A stretch of DNA of 64,000 nt from Dermabacter indicis (GTDB lineage Bacteria > Actinomycetota > Actinomycetes > Actinomycetales > Dermabacteraceae): assembly GCA_001403775.1 (NCBI GenBank), contig CYUG01000013.1:63300-127299 (forward strand). Reading direction: 5' to 3'. Made by a program: the position numbers and the translations under genes. The notes beneath the pieces were generated by a model, which searched no databases, was not told the origin of the DNA, and saw only the letters and a list, made by a program, of their open reading frames with translations. Of the stretch, positions 8,087-17,168 are shown piece after piece; position 1 is the first letter of the stretch, and every line of letters starts with the position of its first letter.

Positions 8087-9166
8087 ATGTCGAACATCGC
8101 CCCTTCACACGAAGCCACCGACGCTCCTGGAGATCAAGGCCCCCGCGGAAGTCAACGCCTCAACAAACAGCAACGTGAACGCGCCCTCGGCGCAGTTCTT
8201 GGCGCTGCCACGGGCGACGCACTCGGTGCCCCCTATGAATTCGAACCGCCTATCGCCGATTCCGACGACGTGGCGATGGCAGGCGGCGGCCAGCTCGGCT
8301 GGAAGCCGGGGGAGTGGACCGACGACACGGCGATGGCCATCGTGATCTTGCGCGCCGCCGCCCACAGCGAACACACCGCGCCTTTCGAGCGGGAGAGTGC
8401 CCTCGACGCCATCGCCGCCGGATGGTTCCAGTGGTCGCGCGAAACTCCCGACATCGGGATCCTCACCTCGAGCGTGCTTCTCGCCGCGCTCGAAACGGCC
8501 GAGGCACACGGCAACAGCGTGCCCTCCGGCCGCGATATGCACGAGGCCGCCCGAGTCATCAATCAGGAGCGCCACCACACCGCCGGAAATGGTGGTCTTA
8601 TGCGTGCGTATGCAGTTGTTCTGCCTCACCTGCACGCGAGCGATGATGACCTCGAGCGCGCCGTCGTGGCCGTCAACACCCTCACCCACGTCGATCTCGA
8701 CACAATCGAGGCCGCGGTTCTGTGGAGCTTCGCGATCCGCCACGCGATCCTCACGGGGGAGCTCGATGTCAGCATCGGTCTCACACGACTTGCCCCCGAA
8801 CGGCGCGAGCGTTGGAGGGGACTCATTGCCGAGGCGCACAGTGCGCCGCCCGCCTACTTTGCGCGAAACGGTTGGGTGATCCACGCCTTCCAAGCGGCAG
8901 TCTCGGCTCTGTGGCACGCGGGTGGCGTTCCCGAAGATAAGTTTGAGCGGCGCGCCTACTTCGCGCGCGTGCTCGAAGCGTCGGTGCGCAGCGGTAACGA
9001 CACCGACACGGTTGCTGCCATCGCCGGTGCCCTCGCGGGAGCCGCGGTGGGTTTCAAGGCGATCGACCCCGTGTGGCGGCGAGCGCTCAACGGCTGGCCC
9101 GGCATCACCGGAGAGGATCTCGTGCAACTCGCCACGGCCGTGCTCGAGCGTTCCGACGCCTCCTGA
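8087..9166 (+). CDS. ADP-ribosylglycohydrolase family protein (DraG/ARH-like)
   Basis: The 359-residue protein carries the dinuclear-magnesium motifs of the ARH fold: GAATGDALGAPYEF near residue 40, WTDDTAMAIV near 78, NGGLMR near 167 and GNDTDTVAAIAGALAGA near 305. Members remove ADP-ribose from arginine or other side chains, from nucleic acid, or hydrolyse ADP-ribosyl adducts. No ADP-ribosyltransferase or macrodomain gene is adjacent, so the target is unknown. The first 30 residues are polar and probably disordered. The final codons (ERSDAS) contain a copy of the GGAGGCGTCGGA repeat in antisense. Confidence 0.9.
   Translation: MSNIAPSHEATDAPGDQGPRGSQRLNKQQRERALGAVLGAATGDALGAPYEFEPPIADSDDVAMAGGGQLGWKPGEWTDDTAMAIVILRAAAHSEHTAPFERESALDAIAAGWFQWSRETPDIGILTSSVLLAALETAEAHGNSVPSGRDMHEAARVINQERHHTAGNGGLMRAYAVVLPHLHASDDDLERAVVAVNTLTHVDLDTIEAAVLWSFAIRHAILTGELDVSIGLTRLAPERRERWRGLIAEAHSAPPAYFARNGWVIHAFQAAVSALWHAGGVPEDKFERRAYFARVLEASVRSGNDTDTVAAIAGALAGAAVGFKAIDPVWRRALNGWPGITGEDLVQLATAVLERSDAS
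9152..9163 (-). repeat. GGAGGCGTCGGA repeat copy
   Basis: Covers the last sense codons and stop of the ADP-ribosylglycohydrolase gene. The flank CGGTGGCTCAG is shared with the copy at 60217 (minus strand), extending the match to over 20 bases with two differences. Confidence 0.7.
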
Positions 9167-9258
9167 GCCACCGCGATCGCCCGTGAGGGGCGGAGGAACC
9201 TGCCGAATACGCCTCCAGTGCGGGATTGCCCCCGCACCTTTTTCACCCGCAAAAGAAG

Positions 9259-9298
9259 AGGGGTGGAGGGCGGCGTGCACGCACCGCTCCCCACCCCT
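9259..9298. terminator. Hairpin between convergent genes
   Basis: AGGGGTGGAG pairs imperfectly with CTCCCCACCCCT across a GC-rich loop, in the 176-base gap between two converging genes. There is no clean T-run on either side, so termination is inferred from position and pairing. Confidence 0.45.
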
Positions 9299-9342
9299 GT
9301 GCCGACCGCTATGAGATGAGCCGGGCACGAGGCATATGCTTC

Positions 9343-11913
9343 CTATTCATCCCTGCGTGCGAGCGCCTGCGCGGGCGCTGCCGCGCTCGCCCGAAGCCCG
9401 GGAAGAATCGAGGCGAGGATGCCGGCGATGAGCCCGGCGACGATGATCACGAGGAGGTACAGCCAGGGCACCTCGGGCACGAAGGCGAAGTCTCCTGCGA
9501 GGAGGGAGCGTACGCCGAGGATACCGAAGATGCAGCCGAGCACCGCACCTATGAGAGAGCCAATCGACGCGATGAAGGCGCCTTCCCACAGCAGCATCGA
9601 GCGAATCTTGCCCTTCGAGGTGCCGAGCGCACGCATGAGCGCGTACTCGCTTGAACGCTCGATGACGCTCAGGCTAAGCGTGTTGGCAACACCCACGAGC
9701 GCCACGACCACGGCAACGGCGAGGAGCACAACCGTGATGGTCAAGAGCGTTTGAATCACGGCCGACATGATCTCGCGCCGGCCACCGTCGAACGAGGTCA
9801 TCATCACCGTGTCGGGTGGTAGCTGCTGAGAGAGCTCGTCGATCGACACCAGGATGTCGAAAATAGAGGCGTTCGCGCGTTCGGGTGAGTTCGGATCAGC
9901 GAACTTTGCGAACACCGCCTTCCCTTCGTGAACACCGAGCTCACGGAGGGTCTCTGGGTTGATCAGAGAGATCCCGAGGCGTCCCGAGACTTTCACCTTG
10001 AGCTCATGCGTTGAGCCATCATCGCCGGTGAGGGTGGCAGTTTGCCCATCGGAAATGTGGAACTTTTTCGCTCGGTCCTTGCCAAGGACGAGCTCTCCAG
10101 GCTGCGGCAGTTCGATCTGGTCGGACGTGGCAACAGCCTTGATGTCATCCATTGTCGGCGCGAAGGTAGTCATCGCCCCGTCAGCGCCGCTCACCGTGAG
10201 CTCGGCCGTGGGAATCTCGCGTGCGTCGGCAACGCCCGCGGTGTCCTGGACCTTGTCGACGAACCCTGCCGGCAGTTCCGTTGCCGCGATAATCGAGTCA
10301 ACCGGGACTCGATCCGTGACTTCTCGCACGAGGGTCTTCTCGGCGGTGACCGCGCCGGCGGCCATCGTGGCCATGAGGGTGGTGCCGATGATGAGCGCCG
10401 ACATCGTAATGCCTGTGCGCTTCGGGTGTCGCGCCGTGTTGAGAAGCGCGAACCGTGCGCTCGTCATGCCAAGTGCCGAGGCGATCGCGTTACCAAGCTT
10501 CGCGAAGGGCGGAATGAGAGCGGGAAGAATCCCGATCACACCGAGCAAGACGGTGAGCGAGCCGAAGAAGGCAAGGCACATCGAAAAGAGGACAACATAG
10601 TCGTCGTCCTTGAGTGCAACCGAGACTGCGAACGACCCGAGTACGAGCACGATGCCAAGGGCAACCACGGCGGTAGAGAAGATCGTGCGGATCAGCGACG
10701 CGTGTTTGCCCGAGGCGATCTCTGCCGGGCGCAGAGCCTCGAGGGGCTTGACACGCATCGCACCAAGCGCCGGGAAGACAGATGCACACACGGCAAGGAT
10801 GAGCGAGGACACGAGCGGGACGAGGATCGCGAGCACATTAAAGCCCGGGATGAACGGAAGCGCTTCGGTGTATGTTGCACGCCCGAGGAGAAGAATGCCC
10901 CACCATGCGAAGTAGGCGAGTGCAATACCGATAAGGGCCCCCACGACTCCTACGAGGAGAGCGTCACGCACAATTGCCCACATTGCCTGCCCCCTCGAAG
11001 CGCCGAGGGCGCGCGCAAGGGCGAAGGAACGCCTGCGCTGGGCCATGGTGACGGCGAACGAGTTCGTGACGACGAGTGCGCTCGTCGCGATGGCGATGAG
11101 CACAAAGCCCGCAAGAACTGCCGAGATCATGCTCATGATGACGAGCGTAAATGCCTCTGTGTCCTTGAGATACTGGGTCACCGTCGTAGCGGAGCTGTAG
11201 CCTGCGCTCTCGAGGTTGTCGACGAGCTGATCCTCGCTTACCCCCGGCTTCGCGACAATAGCCGCGGGATACATGCCGCCGGTGGTAATGCCTTCGGCAC
11301 TTTCGTCCTTTGCGCCAATGATCGTATCGATGCCAGGGTTGGCGAATGTCAGGCGCCCCCCGGGGTTGAGGACCTGCGAGAGCGAGGGGCGATTGATGCC
11401 AGAAACGGTGAATTCAAGCGTTTTTCCGGTGTCGAGCGACTGGATTGCGAGTGTGCTGCCTACCTTGAGGTTCCGCTTTTTCGCGTACGTCGTGTCCACT
11501 GCCACGTCGTTCTCGCCGCTTGGTTCCTTGCCCTCAACGTAGTCCTTCTCAGCTCCCGGTTGCACGGGGTTGATCGGGACGAAAGTACCCTTCGACTTGA
11601 GGGGATTTTCTTGGCCCGTTTCTCCTTCGTCGAGAGCGATGGCGACCATCCCGTTCGACATGTAGTAGGCGCCGTCGGCCCCTTCAACTTTTGCGAGGGC
11701 CTCGGGAGTTACGGGGGCCTGATCCTGACCGCTACTGTACATCGGCGCGATGACCGCACTTGCCCCATCGACAGGTTCGGTCACTTGAGCGCGGACTGCG
11801 TCGCCGAGGAAGCCTACAGCGAGTACGGCGATGGCAATAAAGGCGCTCGTGAGAGCGATCGTCAGCGCTGCCGCGAAGTGGCGGCGCTTCGGTTGAAGTT
11901 TGAGAGTGCTCAC
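9343..11913 (-). CDS. ABC exporter permease with two FtsX domains
   Basis: The 856-residue protein has an N-terminal transmembrane helix after a basic stretch (KPKRRHF-like), a large extracytoplasmic domain (to about residue 250), three helices with an FtsX core (about 255-400), two more central helices, a second extracytoplasmic domain and a C-terminal FtsX core (about 725-850). The GTG start overlaps the ATPase stop (GTGA). This layout is shared by actinobacterial MacB-like/FtsX permeases that export lipoproteins or peptides, or act mechanically on the envelope. No substrate can be read from the sequence and no two-component system is adjacent, which argues against a typical bacitracin-sensing BceAB module. 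Confidence 0.88.
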   Translation of the reverse strand: MSTLKLQPKRRHFAAALTIALTSAFIAIAVLAVGFLGDAVRAQVTEPVDGASAVIAPMYSSGQDQAPVTPEALAKVEGADGAYYMSNGMVAIALDEGETGQENPLKSKGTFVPINPVQPGAEKDYVEGKEPSGENDVAVDTTYAKKRNLKVGSTLAIQSLDTGKTLEFTVSGINRPSLSQVLNPGGRLTFANPGIDTIIGAKDESAEGITTGGMYPAAIVAKPGVSEDQLVDNLESAGYSSATTVTQYLKDTEAFTLVIMSMISAVLAGFVLIAIATSALVVTNSFAVTMAQRRRSFALARALGASRGQAMWAIVRDALLVGVVGALIGIALAYFAWWGILLLGRATYTEALPFIPGFNVLAILVPLVSSLILAVCASVFPALGAMRVKPLEALRPAEIASGKHASLIRTIFSTAVVALGIVLVLGSFAVSVALKDDDYVVLFSMCLAFFGSLTVLLGVIGILPALIPPFAKLGNAIASALGMTSARFALLNTARHPKRTGITMSALIIGTTLMATMAAGAVTAEKTLVREVTDRVPVDSIIAATELPAGFVDKVQDTAGVADAREIPTAELTVSGADGAMTTFAPTMDDIKAVATSDQIELPQPGELVLGKDRAKKFHISDGQTATLTGDDGSTHELKVKVSGRLGISLINPETLRELGVHEGKAVFAKFADPNSPERANASIFDILVSIDELSQQLPPDTVMMTSFDGGRREIMSAVIQTLLTITVVLLAVAVVVALVGVANTLSLSVIERSSEYALMRALGTSKGKIRSMLLWEGAFIASIGSLIGAVLGCIFGILGVRSLLAGDFAFVPEVPWLYLLVIIVAGLIAGILASILPGLRASAAAPAQALARRDE

Positions 11914-12635
11914 TGCGCTTGCACCACTTTCTGGCCGATGAAGTCGTCGGCGATGATGCGGCCGTCTGACATACGGAGGATGCGGTCTGCGCGGTGCGCA
12001 GCGTCGTCTTCGTGCGTCACCATGACGACCGTGTGGCCGAGTACGTCGACGCTTTCTCGAAGGAAGGTTAAAACGGCCTCAGTTGCGGCTGAGTCGAGGT
12101 TGCCCGTGGGCTCATCAGCGAAGATGACGGCGGGACGAGTGATGAGCGCACGCATGAGGGCGACGCGCTGAATCTGACCGCCCGAGAGCTCACTCGGGCG
12201 GTGGCCGAGTCGCTCGGCGAGGCCGAAACGTTGCGCGAGCATCCCGAACCACTGCTGATCGGCCTTGCGCCCCGCGAGTTCGAGGGGGAGGAGGATGTTT
12301 TCCTGAGCCGTGAGCATCGGCAAAAGATTGAAGGACTGGAAGACGAAACCGATGCGGTCGCGTCGAATTTTCGTGAGCTGAGAGTCGCTCAGTGTGGTGA
12401 TCTCGACGCCTTCAACCGTGATGGTGCCGGAATCGATTGAATCGAGCCCCGCAAGCGAGTGGAGAAGTGTGGACTTACCCGAGCCGGAGGCGCCCATGAT
12501 GGCGGTGAACTGGCCGGCGTGGATATCGAGGCTTACGCCATCGAGTGCGACAACCCGGCCGTTGCCCTTTCCATACGTTTTCGTGACGGAGCGGGCGCTT
12601 ACGGCGACGGGAGCGGGAGGAGCCTGCATGTTCAT
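11910..12635 (-). CDS. ABC transporter ATPase, LolD/MacB type
   Basis: This is a 241-residue ATPase with Walker A MGASGSGKST (about residue 48), Q-loop FVFQSFNLLP, signature LSGGQIQR, Walker B VIFADEPTGNLD and switch His in VMVTHEDD. The ADEPTGNLD form is typical of the LolD/MacB/FtsE branch that partners FtsX-type permeases, which agrees with the permease gene overlapping its stop by four bases. AAGGA lies 9 bases before the ATG. It powers the neighbouring two-FtsX permease. Confidence 0.93.
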   Translation of the reverse strand: MNMQAPPAPVAVSARSVTKTYGKGNGRVVALDGVSLDIHAGQFTAIMGASGSGKSTLLHSLAGLDSIDSGTITVEGVEITTLSDSQLTKIRRDRIGFVFQSFNLLPMLTAQENILLPLELAGRKADQQWFGMLAQRFGLAERLGHRPSELSGGQIQRVALMRALITRPAVIFADEPTGNLDSAATEAVLTFLRESVDVLGHTVVMVTHEDDAAHRADRILRMSDGRIIADDFIGQKVVQAQ

Positions 12636-12847
12636 GATGTGTGTCCTTCACGTTTGAGGGTGAAATCGGCAACAGCGGTTGCAGCGGTTCCCATTCTTCG
12701 CGATACGGGAAGAGGGGGCAACAGACTCGAGGATGCTTCTTCTTTTTTGAGTCTCATCCCTAAGGCGGAGGCGCGGAACAATCAGGAGTTTGTCATAGTG
12801 CGTCACACCTTTTGGTATTCGCTGCTCACACCACCTACGATGGGAGG

Positions 12848-12866
12848 GCTTATGGGACGCATAAGC
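12848..12866. promoter_or_regulatory. Perfect inverted repeat upstream of the cystathionine lyase-like gene
   Basis: GCTTATG-GGACG-CATAAGC is a perfect 7-5-7 inverted repeat 55 bases before the start codon, in a 285-base divergent gap. It looks like a dimeric repressor site for the sulfur amino-acid operon. It does not match the McbR site (TAGAC-N6-GTCTA), and I see no SAM riboswitch pattern here. Confidence 0.45.
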
Positions 12867-12920
12867 TCTCGTTGGCGCACGCGTCATGGAGACGTTTCTA
12901 CAGAAGGGAAATGGAGAGAC

Positions 12921-14057
12921 ATGCACATCGATACCCGGGCCATCCTTTCGCCGCGAAAGAGTGAATTCGGGGCGGCCGTTCCGCCCGTTCACCTCTCCTC
13001 GACCTTCGAACTTGATATCAACACCACAAGTGGCGACTACGCGTACCAGCGTGGCGCGAACCCCTCGAGGGGCGACCTTGAAACCGTGATCGCGAATATC
13101 GAGGAAGCAAAACACGGCTTCGCCTTCGCAACTGGGATGGCCGCCGTGAGTGCGGTGTTCAGCCTCCTCAGTCCTGGCGACGAGGTGCTCTTCTCCTCGA
13201 ACGTTTACGGCGGCACTTTCCGATACGTCGAAAAGATCTTCCCGCGTGCAGGCCTCACGGGAACGTTCTTCGATGACCTCGGCTCGATCACCGAAGATGA
13301 TCTGAGCGAGAACACGCGCATGATCTTCGTGGAGACGCCCGGCAACCCCACCCTTCGTGTCGTCGACATCGAGCGTCTTGCGAAGCTTGCTCATGAGCAC
13401 GGAGCGCTCCTCGTCATCGACAACACCTTCATGACCGCGGTCCTTCAGCGTCCCCTTGACCTGGGTGCAGATCTCGTCGTGCAGTCCGCGACGAAGTTCC
13501 TCGGCGGCCACAGCGATCTCCTCGCGGGTGCCGTGACGACGAACGACGATGAGCTCGCCGAAAACATTCGCTTGAGCCAGAAAGTTTTCGGCGGTGTTCT
13601 CGAGCCTTTCACCTCGATTCGCCTTCTCCAGGCCATCAAAACTCTCCCACTTCGCATCGCCCGTCAGCAGGAGAATGCCGAAAAGCTCGTCGCCTACTTG
13701 CGTGAGCACCCCGGGGTCGCCACGGTCCTCGCGGCCGGGTCCTTCAGTGAAGCAGAGCGTGAGATCCACGAGCGCCAGGCCAAGGGCATCGGTGCGGTCT
13801 TTTCATTCGAGCTCGCCGAGGGCTACGACCTCAAGGCATTCCTCCACGCCCTCGAAATTCCCTTCTTCGCGGTCAGCCTCGGCGGCGTCGAATCGCTCTT
13901 GTCTCTTCCGGCCACGATGAGCCACGACGGTATGACCCAACAAGCTCGGGACCGTGCAGGCATCACCGATGGCCTCGTGCGCTTCAGCGCGGGCATCGAG
14001 AACATCGACGACCTTCTCGCCGACTTTGACCAGGCGCTGAGCGCCGCCAAGAACTAA
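12921..14057 (+). CDS. Cys/Met-metabolism PLP enzyme (cystathionine gamma-lyase or relative)
   Basis: The 378-residue protein is a fold-type I PLP enzyme of the Cys/Met metabolism family. It shows [43 protein letters not shown] and the PLP-lysine motif [11 protein letters not shown] (Lys192), with the C-terminal [17 protein letters not shown] typical of gamma-lyases and gamma-synthases. MHIDTRAIL is chosen as start because a GGAG ribosome site lies 9 bases upstream. The next three genes encode an amino-acid ABC importer, so degradation of cystine or cystathionine to pyruvate/2-oxobutyrate, sulfide or cysteine is the likely role. Sequence alone does not separate gamma-lyase, beta-lyase and gamma-synthase. 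Confidence 0.88.
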   Translation: MHIDTRAILSPRKSEFGAAVPPVHLSSTFELDINTTSGDYAYQRGANPSRGDLETVIANIEEAKHGFAFATGMAAVSAVFSLLSPGDEVLFSSNVYGGTFRYVEKIFPRAGLTGTFFDDLGSITEDDLSENTRMIFVETPGNPTLRVVDIERLAKLAHEHGALLVIDNTFMTAVLQRPLDLGADLVVQSATKFLGGHSDLLAGAVTTNDDELAENIRLSQKVFGGVLEPFTSIRLLQAIKTLPLRIARQQENAEKLVAYLREHPGVATVLAAGSFSEAEREIHERQAKGIGAVFSFELAEGYDLKAFLHALEIPFFAVSLGGVESLLSLPATMSHDGMTQQARDRAGITDGLVRFSAGIENIDDLLADFDQALSAAKN

Positions 14058-14061
14058 CCCA

Positions 14062-14073
14062 GCGCACGTGCGC
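14062..14073. repeat. 12-base palindrome between enzyme and transporter genes
   Basis: GCGCACGTGCGC is a perfect palindrome in the 38-base gap before the binding-protein gene. It may be a small hairpin that tunes expression of the downstream lipoprotein, or an operator. Nothing else is in this gap except the strong ribosome site AAAGGAG. Confidence 0.35.
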
Positions 14074-14095
14074 ACCACTTCATAAAGGAGAATCC

Positions 14096-14893
14096 ATGTC
14101 TGCTTTCCTCACGCGTCGTTCGATCCTCGCGACGACCGGCCTTTCTGCCGCCGCTCTTACGCTTGCCGCGTGCGGTTTCTCTGCGTCGGGTGGCAACGGC
14201 GGTGGTGCCGACGGCGATACCCTCAAGGTCGGTGTCGAGGGTGTGTACAAGCCCTATAGTTTCCACGATGAATCGGGCAAGCTCGTGGGCTTCGAGATCG
14301 ATATCGTCGAAGCGGTTGCCGAGAAGCTCGGGAAGAAGACCACGTACGTGGAGGCGAAGTGGGACGGCCTGTTAGCCGGTCTCGACTCCGGTCAATACGA
14401 CATCGTCATCAACAATGTTGCCAAAACCGATGAACGCGAGAAGGCTTTTGACCTGACGATTCCCTATGCGCAGGCCCAGGGGCGCCTCGGGGTGCCCGCC
14501 GATTCGGAGATCACTTCCCTTGACGACGTCTCCGGTAAGCGTGCCGCTCAAACCACGACCTCGAATTGGGCGGAAGTCATGAGCGAGGCAGGGGCAGAAA
14601 TCGTGGCCTCGCCGGGCTTTGCTGAGTCCGTCGAGCTCATTGCGACGGGGCGTGCTGATGTAACCGCGAACGAGGTGGTCGCGTTCGATACCTACCTTGA
14701 AGAACACCCTGACGCACCCATCAAGGTTCTCGAGGAAAAGCTCGAGACCGAGATCCTCATCGTTGGTGCCCTGAAGAAGGGCAGCCCCCTCACCGAAAAG
14801 GTTAACGATGCGCTCAAGAAGCTCCTCGATGACGGGACGATCAAGAAGATTGACGAGGAGTGGCTCGGTCTCGATCTCACGCCCAAGCAGTAA
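14096..14893 (+). CDS. Amino-acid ABC transporter substrate-binding lipoprotein (cystine-like)
   Basis: The 265-residue lipoprotein has a Tat-like N-terminus (TRRSILATTG) and lipobox LAAC (Cys22), then a family-3 solute-binding fold: LKVGVEGVYKPYSFHDESGKLVGFEIDI, WDGLLAGLDSGQYDIVINN and TANEVVAFDTYL. The GFEIDI/DGL-x-GLDSGQYDIV pattern fits binding proteins for polar amino acids; TcyA-like cystine binders look similar. Together with the upstream cystathionine lyase-family enzyme, cystine is the best guess. The permease and ATPase genes follow directly. Confidence 0.9.
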   Translation: MSAFLTRRSILATTGLSAAALTLAACGFSASGGNGGGADGDTLKVGVEGVYKPYSFHDESGKLVGFEIDIVEAVAEKLGKKTTYVEAKWDGLLAGLDSGQYDIVINNVAKTDEREKAFDLTIPYAQAQGRLGVPADSEITSLDDVSGKRAAQTTTSNWAEVMSEAGAEIVASPGFAESVELIATGRADVTANEVVAFDTYLEEHPDAPIKVLEEKLETEILIVGALKKGSPLTEKVNDALKKLLDDGTIKKIDEEWLGLDLTPKQ

Positions 14894-14914
14894 CCGTCTC
14901 ACGGAGATTCCCCG

Positions 14915-15601
14915 GTGAATTTCGATCTTTCACGAGCGGTAGAAGTGTGGTCGGGCGCCCTCGGCCCGATGCTTCTTGCGACCCTCAAGGTTACGATCCC
15001 GCTCTCGCTCATCGCCTTCGCGATCTCACTCGTGCTTGCCGTTCTCGCGGCGAGCGCGAGGCTCTCGCGGTTCCGTCCGCTTAAGGCACTGGCCTGGCTT
15101 TACGTGTGGGTGTTTCGCGGAACGCCCCTGCTCGTGCAGCTCTTCATCGTCTTTTACGGGCTCCCGAAGCTCTTTCCGTCCCTCGTACTCGACCCGTGGA
15201 CGGCAGCCGTCGGAACCCTCGCCTTGAATTGCGGCGCTTATGCTTCCGAGGCCGTACGCGCGTCGATCCTCTCGATCCCGCGTGGTCAATATGAGGCTGC
15301 GGCGACCCTCGACCTTGACCGGCGCACAACCTTCTTCAAGGTCATCGCCCCGCAAGCATTCCGGATCGCGCTTCCGCCTCTCAGCAACGATTTCATCGAT
15401 CTCGTGAAGGGCACGAGTCTCGTCTCGACCATCACCTTGCTCGACATGTTCATGGTCGCGCAGCAGCGTGCCGCCGCAACGTTTGAGCCGTTCTACCTCT
15501 ATATCCTTGTGGCCGCAATTTACCTGGTCCTTGTCTCGGCCCTGAGTCTCCTCCAGGCGTGGCTGGAGAAGAAAGCGAGCGTGTACGTTGAGCGCGACTA
15601 G
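14915..15601 (+). CDS. Amino-acid ABC transporter permease
   Basis: The protein (228 residues, GTG start) has five predicted helices and the HisM-family signature: FRGTPLLVQLFIVFYGLP, ALNCGAYASEAVRASILSIPRGQYEAA (the EAA loop that contacts the ATPase) and the conserved APQAFRIALPPLSNDFIDLVKGTSL. It forms the membrane channel for the neighbouring binding protein. The ATPase gene overlaps its 3' end by 14 bases. Confidence 0.92.
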   Translation: MNFDLSRAVEVWSGALGPMLLATLKVTIPLSLIAFAISLVLAVLAASARLSRFRPLKALAWLYVWVFRGTPLLVQLFIVFYGLPKLFPSLVLDPWTAAVGTLALNCGAYASEAVRASILSIPRGQYEAAATLDLDRRTTFFKVIAPQAFRIALPPLSNDFIDLVKGTSLVSTITLLDMFMVAQQRAAATFEPFYLYILVAAIYLVLVSALSLLQAWLEKKASVYVERD

Positions 15602-16376
15602 AAAACCGGCAGACCTCGAGCCGCGCGCCGTGCGCGAGCCTCTCAAGCTCCGTTCAATCACGAAGCGATTCGGCGCGCTCACCGCACTCGACCATGTTGA
15701 TCTCGATATTGAGCCCGGCAAGACCGCCGTCCTCCTCGGCCCATCAGGCTCGGGAAAATCGACCCTTTTGCGCTCGATTAACCTCCTCGAAAAGCCCGAT
15801 GAGGGCACGCTTGATTTTGGCTCCGGCCCGATTGAAGTGAGCCGCAAGCTTTCGGAGCAGAAGATCCGCGAGATCAGGCGCCACTCCACCATGGTGTTCC
15901 AACAGTTCAACCTCTTTCCGCACCTCACGGCACTTCAGAACGTGACGCTCGCACCGGTGAAGTCTCGAGGCCTTGCGAAGGGCGAGGCACGCGACATTGG
16001 TCTCGAGGCGCTCACGCGAGTGGGACTTTCGGAAAAGGTGGATGCCTACCCTTCGCGACTCTCGGGAGGCCAGCAGCAACGTGTCGCGATCGCTCGCGCA
16101 CTCGCGCTGAGCCCCGATTACCTCCTGTTCGATGAACCGACCTCCGCGCTCGATCCCGAACTTGCAGCCGAGGTTATCGCGGTGCTTTCGTCCCTTGCGA
16201 GTGAGGATCGCACTCTCGTGGTCGTGACTCACTCGCTTCAATTCGCGCGCCGCGTTGCGGACCGCGTGGTCTTCCTTGAGGACGGCAAGATCCTCTTCAA
16301 CGGCGAGCCCGATGATTTCTTTGACTCGCAGGATGAGCGACTGAGGCGCTTTGTCAACGTCGTGGGCTCGGTATAA
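15588..16376 (+). CDS. Amino-acid ABC transporter ATPase
   Basis: A 262-residue GlnQ/TcyC-type ATPase with Walker A LGPSGSGKST, Q-loop MVFQQFNLFPHLT, signature LSGGQQQRVAIARAL, Walker B YLLFDEPTSALDPE and switch His VVVTHS. The most upstream start is a TTG inside the permease gene; an internal GTG 14 codons later has no ribosome site, so the TTG is kept, with some doubt. It completes the three-gene importer operon begun by the binding lipoprotein. Confidence 0.9.
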   Translation: MSATRKPADLEPRAVREPLKLRSITKRFGALTALDHVDLDIEPGKTAVLLGPSGSGKSTLLRSINLLEKPDEGTLDFGSGPIEVSRKLSEQKIREIRRHSTMVFQQFNLFPHLTALQNVTLAPVKSRGLAKGEARDIGLEALTRVGLSEKVDAYPSRLSGGQQQRVAIARALALSPDYLLFDEPTSALDPELAAEVIAVLSSLASEDRTLVVVTHSLQFARRVADRVVFLEDGKILFNGEPDDFFDSQDERLRRFVNVVGSV

Positions 16377-16380
16377 CTCA

Positions 16381-16432
16381 CCGGCAATGCCGGCAGAGTG
16401 GAACGCGGAGGTCCGACGGTTGCCGACCTCGC
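16381..16432. terminator. Two hairpins between convergent genes, one looping out a repeat-motif variant
   Basis: CCGGCA-A-TGCCGG follows the ATPase stop by 4 bases. A second stem, GCGGAGGTC with GACCTCGC, loops out CGACGGTTGCC. Read on the minus strand that loop is the repeat-motif variant GGCAACCGTCGGACC. Both hairpins are in the gap between converging genes and probably terminate transcription, though no T-run follows. Confidence 0.5.
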
Positions 16433-16445
16433 GTCGAGGTGTGCT

Positions 16446-16997
16446 TTAAACGTCGCTCTCCTCGAGCGCGAGCAAGAAGCGCTTTTTCTCAAGGCCACCG
16501 CTGTAGCCGCCCAGGCTGCCGTCGGACTTCACGACCCTGTGGCACGGAACCACGATCGGGAGGGGGTTCATGCCGCACGCTGTGCCGACCGCGCGCGGGG
16601 CCTTCGCGTTGCCCGCACGTTCTGCGACCCACGCATAGCTTTGCCGTTCGCCAAAGCCGATCTCCTCGATAGCTTCGTGGACGCTGAGACGAAAGCCCTG
16701 GGAGAGAGTGCGGTCAAGGGGGAGTGTGAAGGCCCGACGCTCGCCTTCGAGAAAGCCGAGAACCTCGCTTTTTCCCTGGTCGAGTACGTCGTGGGGGTCG
16801 AGCGCCTTCTCCTTCTTTGCTAACGGGACCGATTTGCGCAGCTGCGCTTCGGTAAGGGCTTTTACGGCGTCGAGGCCGTCGCTTTCGAAAGCGATGCGCA
16901 CGAGGCCGCGTGACGTCGCGGCGAAGAGGAGAGTGCCGATCGGCGAAGAGGCTTCAGCGAATTCGAGCGAGAGGGGAGAGGCGCAGTGTGTGGGCAT
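16446..16997 (-). CDS. ogt: Methylated-DNA-[protein]-cysteine S-methyltransferase
   Basis: The 183-residue suicide repair enzyme transfers the methyl group from O6-methylguanine to its own cysteine, seen here as Cys152 in IVVPCHRVV. Other conserved parts are FGERQSYAWVAERAG (winged helix) and AVGTACGMNPLPIVVPCHRV; the C-terminal DGSLGGYSGGLEKKRFLLALE is typical. The start MPTHCASP is chosen over a 29-codon longer frame because the extension is Arg-rich with no homology. It is a single gene, upstream of and divergent from dnaK. Confidence 0.95.
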   Translation of the reverse strand: MPTHCASPLSLEFAEASSPIGTLLFAATSRGLVRIAFESDGLDAVKALTEAQLRKSVPLAKKEKALDPHDVLDQGKSEVLGFLEGERRAFTLPLDRTLSQGFRLSVHEAIEEIGFGERQSYAWVAERAGNAKAPRAVGTACGMNPLPIVVPCHRVVKSDGSLGGYSGGLEKKRFLLALEESDV

Positions 16998-17168
16998 TGC
17001 CGCTTCTTTCTGTGGCTCGAGGTTGGGGCTGGCGCGCAGGCGCAGTCTCGATTGTGGCACGCGTGCCTTGGAACCTCGTGCCAAGAATCAAAACGTCGAA
17101 GGTGCTTGAGAGGGCAGACGCGCCGTCACGGTCTAAAAATATGTCGTGAGTCACATTGTGGCAGGTGG

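Noticed and set aside
10042-12171. A 709-codon open frame antisense to the FtsX permease and its ATPase
   Set aside because: Its product is Arg/Glu/His-rich with no domain pattern, while the opposite strand encodes a clear two-FtsX permease and ATPase; long antisense frames are expected in GC-rich DNA.
12660-12920. Possible SAM riboswitch upstream of the cystathionine lyase-like gene
   Set aside because: No SAM-I, SAM-II or SAM-IV core pattern could be found; the only clear structure is the 7-5-7 inverted repeat.
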